Below, one piece after another: positions 18,196 through 27,094 of a stretch of 64,000 nt of DNA; position 1 is the stretch's first letter, and each line of letters starts with the position of its first letter. The notes beneath the pieces were generated by a model, which worked only from the letters and a program-made list of their open reading frames with translations, did no database searches and was not told where the DNA came from. The stretch lies in contig NZ_LT896588.1 in the NCBI RefSeq assembly GCF_900186615.1, positions 2,338,728 through 2,402,727 on the forward strand, read 5' to 3'. Origin of the DNA: Parabacteroides bouchesdurhonensis (GTDB lineage Bacteria; Bacteroidota; Bacteroidia; Bacteroidales; Tannerellaceae). A program made the translations under genes and the position numbers.

Positions 18196-19281
18196 ATGAA
18201 AACAACTCCGTTTACCGACGTGCATATTGCACTCGGTGCTAAGATGCATGAATTTGCCGGTTACAACATGCCTATAGAGTATTCCGGTATTATTGATGAA
18301 CATATGACTGTTGTGAACAGTGTTGGTGTGTTTGATGTTTCTCATATGGGCGAATTTTGGGTAAAAGGCCCGAATGCTTTGGCTTTTATTCAAAGTGTAA
18401 CATCTAATGACGCATCTACGTTACCACTGGGTAAAGCTCAATATACTTGTTTCCCTAATGATAAAGGTGGTATTGTTGATGACCTGTTGGTCTATCATTA
18501 TGAACCCGAAAAATATCTGCTAGTTGTAAATGCAGGGAATATAGCGAAAGATTGGGATTGGTGTGTTAGTCATAATACAGTTGGTGCTGAACTGGAAAAC
18601 TCATCAGATCGTACGGGTCAGTTGGCTATTCAAGGGCCTAAAGCTACCGAAGTATTACAACGCCTTACTCCGGTGGATTTATCTTCCATTCCTTATTATT
18701 CATTTGTTGTAGGGGAATTTGCAGGTTGTAAGAATGTGATTATTTCCAATACCGGCTATACCGGTGCCGGAGGTTTTGAGTTATATTTCTATCTGAGTGA
18801 TGCCATGACCATTTGGAATGCAATTTTTGAAGCAGGCAAACCGGAAGGAATTAAACCGATAGGCTTAGGTGCGCGTGATACTTTACGTTTGGAAATGGGC
18901 TTCTGCTTGTATGGCAATGATCTGGATGATACAACTTCTCCTATTGAAGCCGGTTTAGGATGGATTACCAAGTTCGCCGACGGAAAGAACTTTACGAACC
19001 GTGCTGAATTGGAACGGCAGAAAAAAGAAGGCGTAACTCGTAAACTTTGTGCTTTTGAACTGATAGATAAAGGTATTCCCCGCCATGGATATGAAATAGT
19101 AGATGCTGACGATAATGTGATAGGTGCAGTAACTTCGGGAACTATGTCTCCGGTTTTAAAGAAAGGCATTGGTATGGGGTATGTGAAACCTGAATTTGCT
19201 AAGGCCGGTACGGAAATCTTTATTAAAGTGCGTAACAGGAACTTGAAAGCTCAGGTTGTAAAAGCGCCTTTCCGTAAATAA
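18196..19281 (+). CDS. gcvT: Glycine cleavage system aminomethyltransferase (T protein)
   Basis: The 361-residue T protein transfers the aminomethyl carbon of glycine to THF. Typical segments are [16 protein letters not shown] at the N-terminus, [11 protein letters not shown], the tetrahydrofolate-contacting [11 protein letters not shown] near 181, and [20 protein letters not shown] near 224. The other glycine-cleavage genes are not in the window. A hairpin terminator follows. Confidence 0.96.
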   Translation: MKTTPFTDVHIALGAKMHEFAGYNMPIEYSGIIDEHMTVVNSVGVFDVSHMGEFWVKGPNALAFIQSVTSNDASTLPLGKAQYTCFPNDKGGIVDDLLVYHYEPEKYLLVVNAGNIAKDWDWCVSHNTVGAELENSSDRTGQLAIQGPKATEVLQRLTPVDLSSIPYYSFVVGEFAGCKNVIISNTGYTGAGGFELYFYLSDAMTIWNAIFEAGKPEGIKPIGLGARDTLRLEMGFCLYGNDLDDTTSPIEAGLGWITKFADGKNFTNRAELERQKKEGVTRKLCAFELIDKGIPRHGYEIVDADDNVIGAVTSGTMSPVLKKGIGMGYVKPEFAKAGTEIFIKVRNRNLKAQVVKAPFRK

Positions 19282-19317
19282 ATCCACATGAATTAATGAT
19301 CTGTTTTTATAAGAGCA

Positions 19318-19349
19318 GAAGGCGATGTTCCTCACGGAGCACCGCCTTC
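19318..19349. terminator. Hairpin between convergent gcvT and DUF4251 genes
   Basis: GAAGGCG (19318-19324) pairs with CGCCTTC (19343-19349), with a partly paired interior and a TCAC loop. Flanking sequence is T-rich on both strands though without a long T run, so it may serve both convergent genes. Confidence 0.65.
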
Positions 19350-19373
19350 CTTATTATAGAAAAGTTGGACATG

Positions 19374-19964
19374 TTAATAGGTCGTACCTTGAAAAATGTT
19401 TGAATCTGAATAAGGAACCAATGTTCCTGTCATTGTCAGATTTCTACCGGAGAAGTTAGGGTCTATAGTAACCGAAGCTCTGTTGGAATCATTGTAAAGA
19501 ACCAAGTTTACGGTTGCTGAAATAAATGTACCCATAACACTCATGCTTAAATACATATTACCTTCTTTATCTTGTTTCGTTTGTATATTGGATGCCATAC
19601 CTTGTACGGTGATACCTCCTAATCCGTTAGGGCCGGGATTGGGATTAAAGGTTGAGGCAATTTGAACCATAGCTTGTCCATTGTTCAATGAAACGAAATT
19701 TGTGCCGGAGTTTACATAGAATACCTGGCCGTTCATCGGCTGTATGCTATTTGCTTCCAATACAAAAGACTGATTATTGAGTGCTTGTACTGCTTGATTA
19801 AACTGTTCTGCATCTTGGATGGCATCTTGGGCCAACCTTTCTTGTTTCTTTACTTCTCTTTCTACTTTCTTGGCTTCTTTGGTTACTGCTTTCTGAGCCT
19901 TCATTTGAGTCATTCCGCACATAGATACGGCTAGAACGACAATGTAACTTACAATTCTCTTCAT
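19374..19964 (-). CDS. DUF4251 domain secreted protein
   Basis: The 196-residue protein starts with a cleavable signal sequence ending near Gln24 (MKAQ), then a Lys/Glu-rich helix (about residues 27-55) and a DUF4251 domain of beta strands, including GGITVQGMASNIQTKQDK. Members are small periplasmic or surface proteins of Bacteroidetes without known function. It is a single gene, convergent with gcvT and divergent from the ComB-like gene. Confidence 0.85.
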   Translation of the reverse strand: MKRIVSYIVVLAVSMCGMTQMKAQKAVTKEAKKVEREVKKQERLAQDAIQDAEQFNQAVQALNNQSFVLEANSIQPMNGQVFYVNSGTNFVSLNNGQAMVQIASTFNPNPGPNGLGGITVQGMASNIQTKQDKEGNMYLSMSVMGTFISATVNLVLYNDSNRASVTIDPNFSGRNLTMTGTLVPYSDSNIFQGTTY

Positions 19965-20038
19965 AAGATTTAGTTTTAAAACGGTTTTAAATTGTATAGA
20001 TTAAACACGAATAGTCGGAAAAAGTTCAAATAATCTGC

Positions 20039-20046
20039 TATTTTTG
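20039..20046 (+). promoter_or_regulatory. -7 element of the ComB-like gene
   Basis: TATTTTTG is an exact TAnnTTTG 21 bp upstream of the start codon, which implies a very short leader. No clear -33 element is seen. Confidence 0.5.
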
Positions 20047-20066
20047 TCGTAAATAAATACGTAAAT

Positions 20067-20780
20067 ATGAAGATAGATGTATGTTTTTCTCCTGCATTAT
20101 ATCCAGTCTATCATGATCCGGACTCTATAGTAGTTGTTGTGGATGTTTTTAGGGCAACTACAACGATGGCTGCTGCTTTTCAGAATGGCGTGCGAACCAT
20201 TCGTCCGGTAGCGACAATAGAGGAAGCCCAAGATTATAAGGCACAAGGCTGGCTGGTAGGAGCAGAGCGTAATGTGAAACGTTGTGACTTTGCTGATTTT
20301 GGAAATTCACCTTTTGATTATACTTCTGAAAAGGTATCGGGACAGGATATCATCTTTACAACGACCAATGGTACAAAGTCTATTACTATAGCCAGGAATG
20401 CATACAGAGTGGTGACCGGAGCTTTTGTGAATTTGCAGGCTGTTGTTGATTATTGTTTGATTCATAACCGGAATGTTGTGGTACTTTGTTCCGGTTGGCA
20501 AGATAAAATCAATATAGAAGATACTACTTTTGGTGGAGCTTTGGTTGATTTACTGATAAGAACGAATTTATATCAGACAGGGAGTGATGCGGCAGCTATA
20601 GCGTTGGATATGTGGAAGCGGCATCAAAACGATCTTCTTTCGTATATGGAGCAAACGGACCATATGCAACGTTTGAAAGTGAATCATTTGGAAGATGCTG
20701 TTCCGTATTGCCTTACTTTAAACAGCGTGTCATACGTCCCAGAGCTGGAAATAAAAGATAATATTCTAATTTTACATTAA
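20067..20780 (+). CDS. 2-phosphosulfolactate phosphatase (ComB) family protein
   Basis: The 237-residue sequence carries the ComB signatures VVVDVFRATTTM near residues 23-34 and FTTTNGTKS near 97-105. The founding enzyme removes phosphate from 2-phosphosulfolactate in archaeal coenzyme M synthesis, a pathway not expected here. In Bacteroidales the family is common and its natural substrate is uncertain. It lies 6 bp upstream of a Gfo/Idh oxidoreductase gene, so the two are co-transcribed. Confidence 0.85.
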   Translation: MKIDVCFSPALYPVYHDPDSIVVVVDVFRATTTMAAAFQNGVRTIRPVATIEEAQDYKAQGWLVGAERNVKRCDFADFGNSPFDYTSEKVSGQDIIFTTTNGTKSITIARNAYRVVTGAFVNLQAVVDYCLIHNRNVVVLCSGWQDKINIEDTTFGGALVDLLIRTNLYQTGSDAAAIALDMWKRHQNDLLSYMEQTDHMQRLKVNHLEDAVPYCLTLNSVSYVPELEIKDNILILH

Positions 20781-20786
20781 TACATT

Positions 20787-21815
20787 ATGAATCAACAATA
20801 CATTCAGAAAATACGCTTTGGCGTAGTTGGAACTAATTTTATCACGGATTGGGTGCTTGCCGGTGCATGCCAAGACGAACGTTTTGAATTAGTTGCTGTT
20901 TATTCTCGTACTCAAGAAACGGCAGACGCGTTTGCTGCCAAGTATCAGATCCCTTATACATTTACTTCTTTGGAGGAAATGGCTAAAAGCTCTTTGATAG
21001 ACGCGGTTTACATTGCTTCTCCGAATTTTTTGCACGCTTCCCAAAGTATTCTTTGCATGCAACATGGAAAGCATGTTTTATGTGAAAAGCCGATAGCTTC
21101 TAATGCCAGGGAAGCGAGAATGATGATAGAGGCTTCCCGTAAATATAATGTGGTTCTAATGGAAGCCATGAAGCCGACACTTACGCCAAACTTTCTTTCT
21201 GTACGAAAGAATTTGGAAAGGATAGGAGTAATACGCCGTTATTTTTCATGTTATTGCCAGTATTCGTCTCGTTATGATAAGTTTAAAGAAGGTATAGTAT
21301 TGAATGCTTTCAATCCTGAACTTTCCAATGGGGCAATTATGGATATTGGTGTATATACTATTTACCCGATGGTAGTTTTGTTTGGCCGTCCGAAGAAAAT
21401 AGATGCTACCGGTATTGTATTGTCGTCAGGAGCAGATGGGCAAGGTGCCATTAATTTTTTATATGACGGTATGAATGCAACAGTGCTGTATTCTAAGATC
21501 GCAAATTCTTCTTTACCAACAGAGATACAAGGTGAGGATGGCAATATAACTCTTGACCGTGTTAATATTATCGGCAATGTAACCTATACTCCACGTTTGG
21601 CAGCTTCTTCGGGTCGTGGTCCAGTGCCAGAACCGGAAGATATCAGTGTGAAAGCTGAAAAGGATGAATATTATTATGAGGTGGCTGAATTTATAGATGT
21701 TATATTATCCGGTCGTCATGAATCGGAAATTAACAGTCTTGATAATTCATTGACCACAATGGAAATAATAGATGAAGTGCGTCATCAGTTGGGAATAGTA
21801 TATCCGGCGGATTAA
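20787..21815 (+). CDS. Gfo/Idh/MocA family oxidoreductase
   Basis: The 342-residue protein has an N-terminal NAD(P)-binding Rossmann fold (FGVVGTNFITDWVL) and the CEKPIASN motif near residue 97 that bears the family lysine. The C-terminal half matches the substrate-binding beta-sheet domain. Such enzymes oxidise or reduce sugars and cyclitols; the substrate is unknown. It follows the ComB-like gene by 6 bp. Confidence 0.9.
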   Translation: MNQQYIQKIRFGVVGTNFITDWVLAGACQDERFELVAVYSRTQETADAFAAKYQIPYTFTSLEEMAKSSLIDAVYIASPNFLHASQSILCMQHGKHVLCEKPIASNAREARMMIEASRKYNVVLMEAMKPTLTPNFLSVRKNLERIGVIRRYFSCYCQYSSRYDKFKEGIVLNAFNPELSNGAIMDIGVYTIYPMVVLFGRPKKIDATGIVLSSGADGQGAINFLYDGMNATVLYSKIANSSLPTEIQGEDGNITLDRVNIIGNVTYTPRLAASSGRGPVPEPEDISVKAEKDEYYYEVAEFIDVILSGRHESEINSLDNSLTTMEIIDEVRHQLGIVYPAD

Positions 21816-21846
21816 AATAGGATGTGTTAAATGGAAAAAGTAAAGG

Positions 21847-21875
21847 TTGATTTAACTAGTTCTTTTTTATATTTG
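21847..21875 (+). promoter_or_regulatory. Promoter of the ECF sigma factor
   Basis: TTG (21847-21849), 18 nt, TATATTTG (21868-21875). Both elements fit the housekeeping consensus, and the leader would be about 20 nt. Confidence 0.6.
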
Positions 21876-21898
21876 TGTAGTAAAACCGTACTACTATT

Positions 21899-22477
21899 AT
21901 GAATATTATTTTCAAAGATGGTTCTATTGATAATGACGAGCGTCTATTTTGTGAATTATATACTACATATAAAAGCCGACTGATCTATTTTGCTATTCGC
22001 TTTATTAAATCTGAAGTTTTGGCCGAAGATATAGTACAGGAGGCCTTTATCTCTATTTGGCTTAATCGGAAATCTTTGGATGCAGATCAATCAATAGAAT
22101 CATATCTTTTTACAACTGTACGTAACAAAATATTTAACCAGTTAAAAAACATAGATAATGAAATCCGTTTGAAAGAGGCGTTATTACAAAATGCAATGGA
22201 TTATTCTTACGAAGAGGTTAATCCGGTAATAGAACTGGATTTTGAAAATCTTTTCAGACGGATGCTTGGTACACTGACTCCACAACAACAGCGTATCTTT
22301 ATTATGAGTAGAGAAGAGAAGCTATCTCATAAAGAGATAGCTTCCCAATTAGGTATTTCGTTGTATACGGTTAATCAACATATAACCGAAGCGTTACAAA
22401 CGCTTCGTGGACAATTGTCCACGAATTCTGATCTATACACAGATTGTATTTTTTTATTTTTATTGTTTCAATTGTAA
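21899..22477 (+). CDS. ECF-type RNA polymerase sigma-70 factor
   Basis: The 192-residue protein has sigma region 2 (about residues 22-88, including AEDIVQEAFISIW) and region 4 (about 125-175, with a helix-turn-helix around LSHKEIASQLGISLYTVNQHI). This belongs to the Bacteroides-type ECF group that normally works with a FecR anti-sigma factor and an STN-containing SusC. Such a pair is present, but at the other end of the locus, 8.1 kb away and on the opposite strand. The gene ends 2 bp from the convergent GHL10 gene. Three perfect dyads are embedded in its 3' coding part. Confidence 0.92.
   Translation: MNIIFKDGSIDNDERLFCELYTTYKSRLIYFAIRFIKSEVLAEDIVQEAFISIWLNRKSLDADQSIESYLFTTVRNKIFNQLKNIDNEIRLKEALLQNAMDYSYEEVNPVIELDFENLFRRMLGTLTPQQQRIFIMSREEKLSHKEIASQLGISLYTVNQHITEALQTLRGQLSTNSDLYTDCIFLFLLFQL
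22318..22425. repeat. Cluster of three perfect dyads inside the sigma-factor gene
   Basis: Within 108 bp of coding sequence there are an 11-bp stem with a 5-nt loop (22318-22328 with 22334-22344), an 8-bp stem with a 3-nt loop (22388-22395 with 22399-22406), and a 22-bp perfect palindrome with no loop (22404-22425). They encode region 4 and the C-terminus of the sigma factor. No T tract follows at once, so a simple terminator is not evident. Confidence 0.85.
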
Positions 22478-22479
22478 TT

Positions 22480-23751
22480 CTATCTGTTGTTTTCAGATTC
22501 TGCTCTATCGATGCCATTCTTTAGATCTTCCCATGTTCCACGTTCGATAATGTGAGTAATATCAAATACCATTACTCCGTCGGATTGTGTTAAACATACG
22601 TATACTGCATCAGATAAATCTTTATTATTCATTGTTCCTTGAATTGTGCCGAATAGGTTACAATCATTTTTTGTTACTCTTTTACCACGGGCAATACCGT
22701 ATTCAATTGATTCGGGTTCATCTATGCCATATACTATATTTAGATAAGTTCCCAGTAAGAAAACATCCAACAGATCTGCAAAACCTGTTTTATAATAATC
22801 AGTACTTGCCCAGTTATATTCTGTTGACGGATCATATTGAGGGCTTGCCCAATTTTGTCCGTTTTGATATAATGCTCCATACCATGAGGGAGACCATAAT
22901 TCTACTAATACGTTTGGTTTAATACTTTTAATTTCATCGCGAGTTCTTTTAATGAAGTCGTGAATGGTTTTGGAACGGAATTCAAACCATTTCTTTGCCA
23001 ACGGACCATCTATCCGTTCTCCATTTTCCCAGTGAAATATATCTTCGGGAAAGCTTTCTATTTGTTGACCAATGTAGTCTTCAAATTGCTTTCTTGTGAT
23101 TTTGGAAAAGTCGGACTGTACATCCGGATAACGGCAATAATCCAGCGCATAGCCGTCTATATCGTAATTGGATACGATTTCCCGAACGAAAGTCAAAACA
23201 TAATCTTGTACTTCCGGTAATGATGGATTTAAGAATGCTGCAACTTTTGTTTTATCATCTTTGATGTCTTTGAACCCATCAGGTGTCCATTGCCGGGTCG
23301 TTTTTGACGACCAATTGCTATCTTGATACACCAATCCTTCTCTGGTAACAGGATTTCCGGCAGGAAAGAAAGTCGTGGATACGATCACTTTCAGGTCCCG
23401 TTTTTTTGCTTCATCAATAAAGAACTGTAAATAGTCCCAATCCCGGACAATTGTTTTCCCGTTGATTTGGGTTAAAGGTTGCATAGTCGTTGTTTTCTTA
23501 TAAAGTACTTGACCATAGATAGGGCGTACATCTACAACTATGTGGTTAAAACCTGTTTCTTTCGTTTTATCTAAATAATAACAAATGGAATCTTTGCTGG
23601 AGAAACGTTCGAAATTAGCTTCTGCATCGAACCAGAGGTATTTCGGTTTTACATCTTTCTCAGCCTTTTTCTCTTCTTTCATCTGACATCCGCCAGCCAG
23701 ACAAGCAAAACATAATAATAAAGAAATTGTTAGTTTCATTTGAACTTTCAT
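22480..23751 (-). CDS. GHL10-type glycoside hydrolase-like lipoprotein
   Basis: The 423-residue protein has a lipoprotein signal (ACLAGGC) and a TIM-barrel domain like the GHL10/DUF187 family: YLWFDAEANFERFSS, then NHIVVDVRPIYGQVLY, DIDGYALDYCRYP near residues 205-217 and VELWSPSWYGA. The acidic residues in DGYALDYCRYP are likely active-site residues by comparison with related barrels. The ATG at 23751 is chosen because the signal peptide begins there. It is the last gene of the leftward PUL and probably its surface or periplasmic enzyme. Confidence 0.8.
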   Translation of the reverse strand: MKVQMKLTISLLLCFACLAGGCQMKEEKKAEKDVKPKYLWFDAEANFERFSSKDSICYYLDKTKETGFNHIVVDVRPIYGQVLYKKTTTMQPLTQINGKTIVRDWDYLQFFIDEAKKRDLKVIVSTTFFPAGNPVTREGLVYQDSNWSSKTTRQWTPDGFKDIKDDKTKVAAFLNPSLPEVQDYVLTFVREIVSNYDIDGYALDYCRYPDVQSDFSKITRKQFEDYIGQQIESFPEDIFHWENGERIDGPLAKKWFEFRSKTIHDFIKRTRDEIKSIKPNVLVELWSPSWYGALYQNGQNWASPQYDPSTEYNWASTDYYKTGFADLLDVFLLGTYLNIVYGIDEPESIEYGIARGKRVTKNDCNLFGTIQGTMNNKDLSDAVYVCLTQSDGVMVFDITHIIERGTWEDLKNGIDRAESENNR

Positions 23752-23808
23752 AATGATATATTTGCATGAGGAATATTCCTCATGCAAATATAATTGAACA
23801 AAATAAAA

Positions 23809-25182
23809 TTAGTATCCCCAAACTTTGAATTCTGCTATATCCATTAAAGCACCATCTTGTGGACCTTTTCCTGCTCCACCTCCATATTCGAATGCTTCAG
23901 TGATTACCAGACGAATATAGCGGGCTTTTACAGAAGGAATATCATAGAAATGAGTACGTGGTTCATTGGATTCCATTACCCAGTCGGATAACTTTTTCCA
24001 AGTAGTATTATCTAGACTGTATTCAAAATAACCGGCTTTTTCCAAACCTCTCCATTCGTTACCGGAACCTCCAGGCTTCACTATCGCTAAGCGGGAAATC
24101 TGATGTTCTGCTCCCATGTCAAAGATGAAGAAATAAGGCATTGGCACATATGGAGGAAACCATTTTGCTGCCCAGAAGGTGGTTTCATCTCCGTCGAGCA
24201 TCTTATCTGGTGTTCGTCCGTACTCTTTACCTTCTTCATCCATATCAATACACGAATTCCAGTCTATTACTTTCCATCCTGTTCTGGATAATTCATCCGG
24301 GAGAATTGTGAATTTGTAGAACTGGATACTTTCTTCATCATCAAGATAATATTGGGACACGCTTTTAATACGTAAAGGAATGACAAATGTACCGCACATT
24401 TTACTTTCTTGGAAAATGCTTTTCTTTAATTCAATAGAAATTTCTTTCTCATTACTTCCGGCAGGAATTGTAAAATCGGAAGATTCTAAAGAGTAACTTT
24501 CACTAGGTGCTATTTGTGCAAAACCCGTATAGTTTTCCATCATGGACGGATCTACTTCAACAGAGAACGTGAGTTCTTCATTGTTCTCATAGTTCGTAAT
24601 CACTTTTGTTGTGAAGGTTTCGTTTCCTCCCTTAGCAGAAACTTCTACAGATTCCATATTTAAACCGGATGTTTCAAAAACCAGACAAGGTTGGTTTATA
24701 ATAGGAGCTAAAATAATCATGTTTTTTTCCGGCTCTATTTCTATCCCGTTATTAGATATCATTTTAATTGGAATGATATAGCTGGACTGTTTTTTACCTT
24801 GCAAATCCATGATCTTCTGTGTGTCGAAATTAACCTCCACATAAATACGTTCTTCTTCCTTCGCAATCGTACAATTGGTGGGCATGGAATACATATCAGA
24901 CGGTAATAACTTATAATCGGTATTATTTGCTTGATTGTATTCTGCTAAAGTTTCTTCATCTGCCTTAAAGGTCAGATGTGCTTCACTTGAACCTATACCA
25001 CTTTTATAAATTGCAAATTTATAAGTGACTGAACCGAAGTTATATATTTTTAATTCTTGGAAACCGGATGTCAATAGATATGTTTTATCATCTACCATAC
25101 CATCCAAACGAGTATCTTCACAACTTGTCAGTATGTTTACCAATAATCCAAGGCAAAATATGTATTTTATAATATGTTTCAT
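23809..25182 (-). CDS. DUF1735/BT_3987-like plus F5/8 type C (discoidin) lipoprotein
   Basis: A lipobox (ILTSC, Cys21) starts this 457-residue protein. Two repeated beta-sandwich regions of the DUF1735/BT_3987 type follow (about residues 35-155 and 165-290), both with ETLAEYNQ/DPSMMENYTG-like segments. The C-terminal 150 residues form a discoidin-type carbohydrate-binding domain (DGDETTFWAAKW, ARYIRLVITEAFEYGGG). Such proteins act as surface glycan-binding partners of SusC/SusD. It lies between SusD and the GHL10 gene in the same operon. Confidence 0.87.
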   Translation of the reverse strand: MKHIIKYIFCLGLLVNILTSCEDTRLDGMVDDKTYLLTSGFQELKIYNFGSVTYKFAIYKSGIGSSEAHLTFKADEETLAEYNQANNTDYKLLPSDMYSMPTNCTIAKEEERIYVEVNFDTQKIMDLQGKKQSSYIIPIKMISNNGIEIEPEKNMIILAPIINQPCLVFETSGLNMESVEVSAKGGNETFTTKVITNYENNEELTFSVEVDPSMMENYTGFAQIAPSESYSLESSDFTIPAGSNEKEISIELKKSIFQESKMCGTFVIPLRIKSVSQYYLDDEESIQFYKFTILPDELSRTGWKVIDWNSCIDMDEEGKEYGRTPDKMLDGDETTFWAAKWFPPYVPMPYFFIFDMGAEHQISRLAIVKPGGSGNEWRGLEKAGYFEYSLDNTTWKKLSDWVMESNEPRTHFYDIPSVKARYIRLVITEAFEYGGGAGKGPQDGALMDIAEFKVWGY

Positions 25183-25219
25183 AATTAACTCTATTTATTT
25201 GTCTTCATTTGAAAACGGA

Positions 25220-27088
25220 TTACCAACCCTTGTTTTGTGTCATATTCTTCATTTCATTCAGTTGATCCTGACTGATAGGGAATAAATAGTATTTTTTCGG
25301 GAATGCTTGTGGGCGACAAATTTCACCTGTACGTTTCCAGGAATCTTCAAAATTCGTTGCAGCAACATTACGTCCGTAAATGATTGGCTGATCAAATTCT
25401 TTTTCGGCAATCATCCAGCGATGTACATCCCAAAAACGAAATCCTCCTCCTTCAAAAGCTAATTCTACCATCCGTTCTTTACGTATTAATTCACGGAGAA
25501 GTTCTTGATTACCTTTTACTTCAGGATAAGCTTCTTCCAGTTTATTTAATCCGCTACGCTCACGAATAAGATTGATATACTTTAATGCTTCTGCTTCTTC
25601 ACGATTTGGTTTCTCATTGCAAGCTTCTGCGTAGTTTAAATAGACTTCTCCCAAGCGGAAATAAGGCCAAGTATAATACGGCCATTTGCCGGACTGAGTA
25701 TCATAAGTTGGATCTGTTTGTCTTCTCCATAGGTATCCTACTTTAGTATAGTAACCAGTAGAGTTTTGATACCCACAAGTTCCACCTATATGGAATGTAA
25801 TTTTCTGAATATTTTCTTTATCGAATTGATATATCCAATTCATACCACTCCAAACTACCGAAGCATAAAAGCGAGCATCACGTCCGACAACGCTATTATG
25901 TGCTTTAATTGGGAGACCGTCGCATGGATGAATGAAGTTTTCAACAAAACCTTCATCTGAATACCCGGATTTAGAATCAATGATCGGCGTGCCATCACTT
26001 TGATATCCTGTAATCGGGAAACGTCCTGATTCTTCCATAGGATAGGTATCTACTAATTTTAAAGATGGGCAATAACCTGTTTGACCTTCCTTTGTTAAAA
26101 TTGCCGGATTTGCATTGTGGATCCAATCCCAAGAACCAACATAACGTCCGAAGATGATTTCTTCGTTCCAATGGGAGAAGAAAATACCTTGGTATGATTT
26201 GATTGCTTTGTCTAATGTGCTGGAACCTTCATTGCTCTTGTATAAATTATAAAGACCTAAATCAATGATTTCTTTAGAAGCTTTTGCTGCAACTTCCCAT
26301 TTATTGGGATCATACGACTGAGGAAATAAATATTCTCCATCTTTATTAACTACGTCTTTATAGTAATCACAACCATTGAAAAGTGGACTTGCAGCATATA
26401 ATAATAAACGAGCTTTTAAGGCCATAGCTGCCCCTTTAGTTGCCCGACCATACCATGACGCATCTGTGATTGTTAAAGGAAGTACTTCTATACATTTGTC
26501 TAACTCTTCAACAATAAAGTTGATGCACTTATCCAATGGATGACGATCTACTTCTTCCGGTCGGATAGACATGTCTGCATCCTGATCTCCCCAAATATAT
26601 ACCGGACCAAACCATTTAACCAGATTGAAATAGCAATATGCCCGTACAAAGCGAGCTTCTTCTTTCATGATTTTTTTGTTGGCAGCTGAAATTTCAGAAT
26701 CCGGACATTCATTAATATGATTCATGAATGTTGTACATTGGTTGATACCTTGGTAACTGTATGGCCAAATGTTGTATGAATTTGTTGATGGGTTGTAAGA
26801 ACCTTGATTGTAAGTTAAATAATTAACCCATGCTGTCCATGAACAATATGCTTCATCCGATAATGGAATCATACTACCCATCGCACTGAATTCAGATACT
26901 TGTCGGTCTTCAAAATTAGGTAAATAGCTATAGACATTGGCAAAATAGCGTTCTACCGTTCCTCTTTTACTAAAAGCTTCATCAATAGTTAGCTGATCTC
27001 CAAAGTTATATGTCAGATAATCATTACATGAAGTAAAAACTGACAATAGACTACACAATATAGATATTTTTAATATATTCTTTTTCAT
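25220..27088 (-). CDS. RagB/SusD family nutrient uptake outer membrane protein
   Basis: The 622-residue lipoprotein (FTSCNDYL, Cys21) has the SusD helical scaffold, with the N-terminal domain to about residue 290 and the C-terminal RagB/SusD signature (LRELIRKERMVELAFEGGGFRFWDVHRW). It caps the SusC barrel and binds glycan at the cell surface. It starts 6 bp after the SusC gene. Confidence 0.96.
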   Translation of the reverse strand: MKKNILKISILCSLLSVFTSCNDYLTYNFGDQLTIDEAFSKRGTVERYFANVYSYLPNFEDRQVSEFSAMGSMIPLSDEAYCSWTAWVNYLTYNQGSYNPSTNSYNIWPYSYQGINQCTTFMNHINECPDSEISAANKKIMKEEARFVRAYCYFNLVKWFGPVYIWGDQDADMSIRPEEVDRHPLDKCINFIVEELDKCIEVLPLTITDASWYGRATKGAAMALKARLLLYAASPLFNGCDYYKDVVNKDGEYLFPQSYDPNKWEVAAKASKEIIDLGLYNLYKSNEGSSTLDKAIKSYQGIFFSHWNEEIIFGRYVGSWDWIHNANPAILTKEGQTGYCPSLKLVDTYPMEESGRFPITGYQSDGTPIIDSKSGYSDEGFVENFIHPCDGLPIKAHNSVVGRDARFYASVVWSGMNWIYQFDKENIQKITFHIGGTCGYQNSTGYYTKVGYLWRRQTDPTYDTQSGKWPYYTWPYFRLGEVYLNYAEACNEKPNREEAEALKYINLIRERSGLNKLEEAYPEVKGNQELLRELIRKERMVELAFEGGGFRFWDVHRWMIAEKEFDQPIIYGRNVAATNFEDSWKRTGEICRPQAFPKKYYLFPISQDQLNEMKNMTQNKGW

Positions 27089-27094
27089 ATGCTT

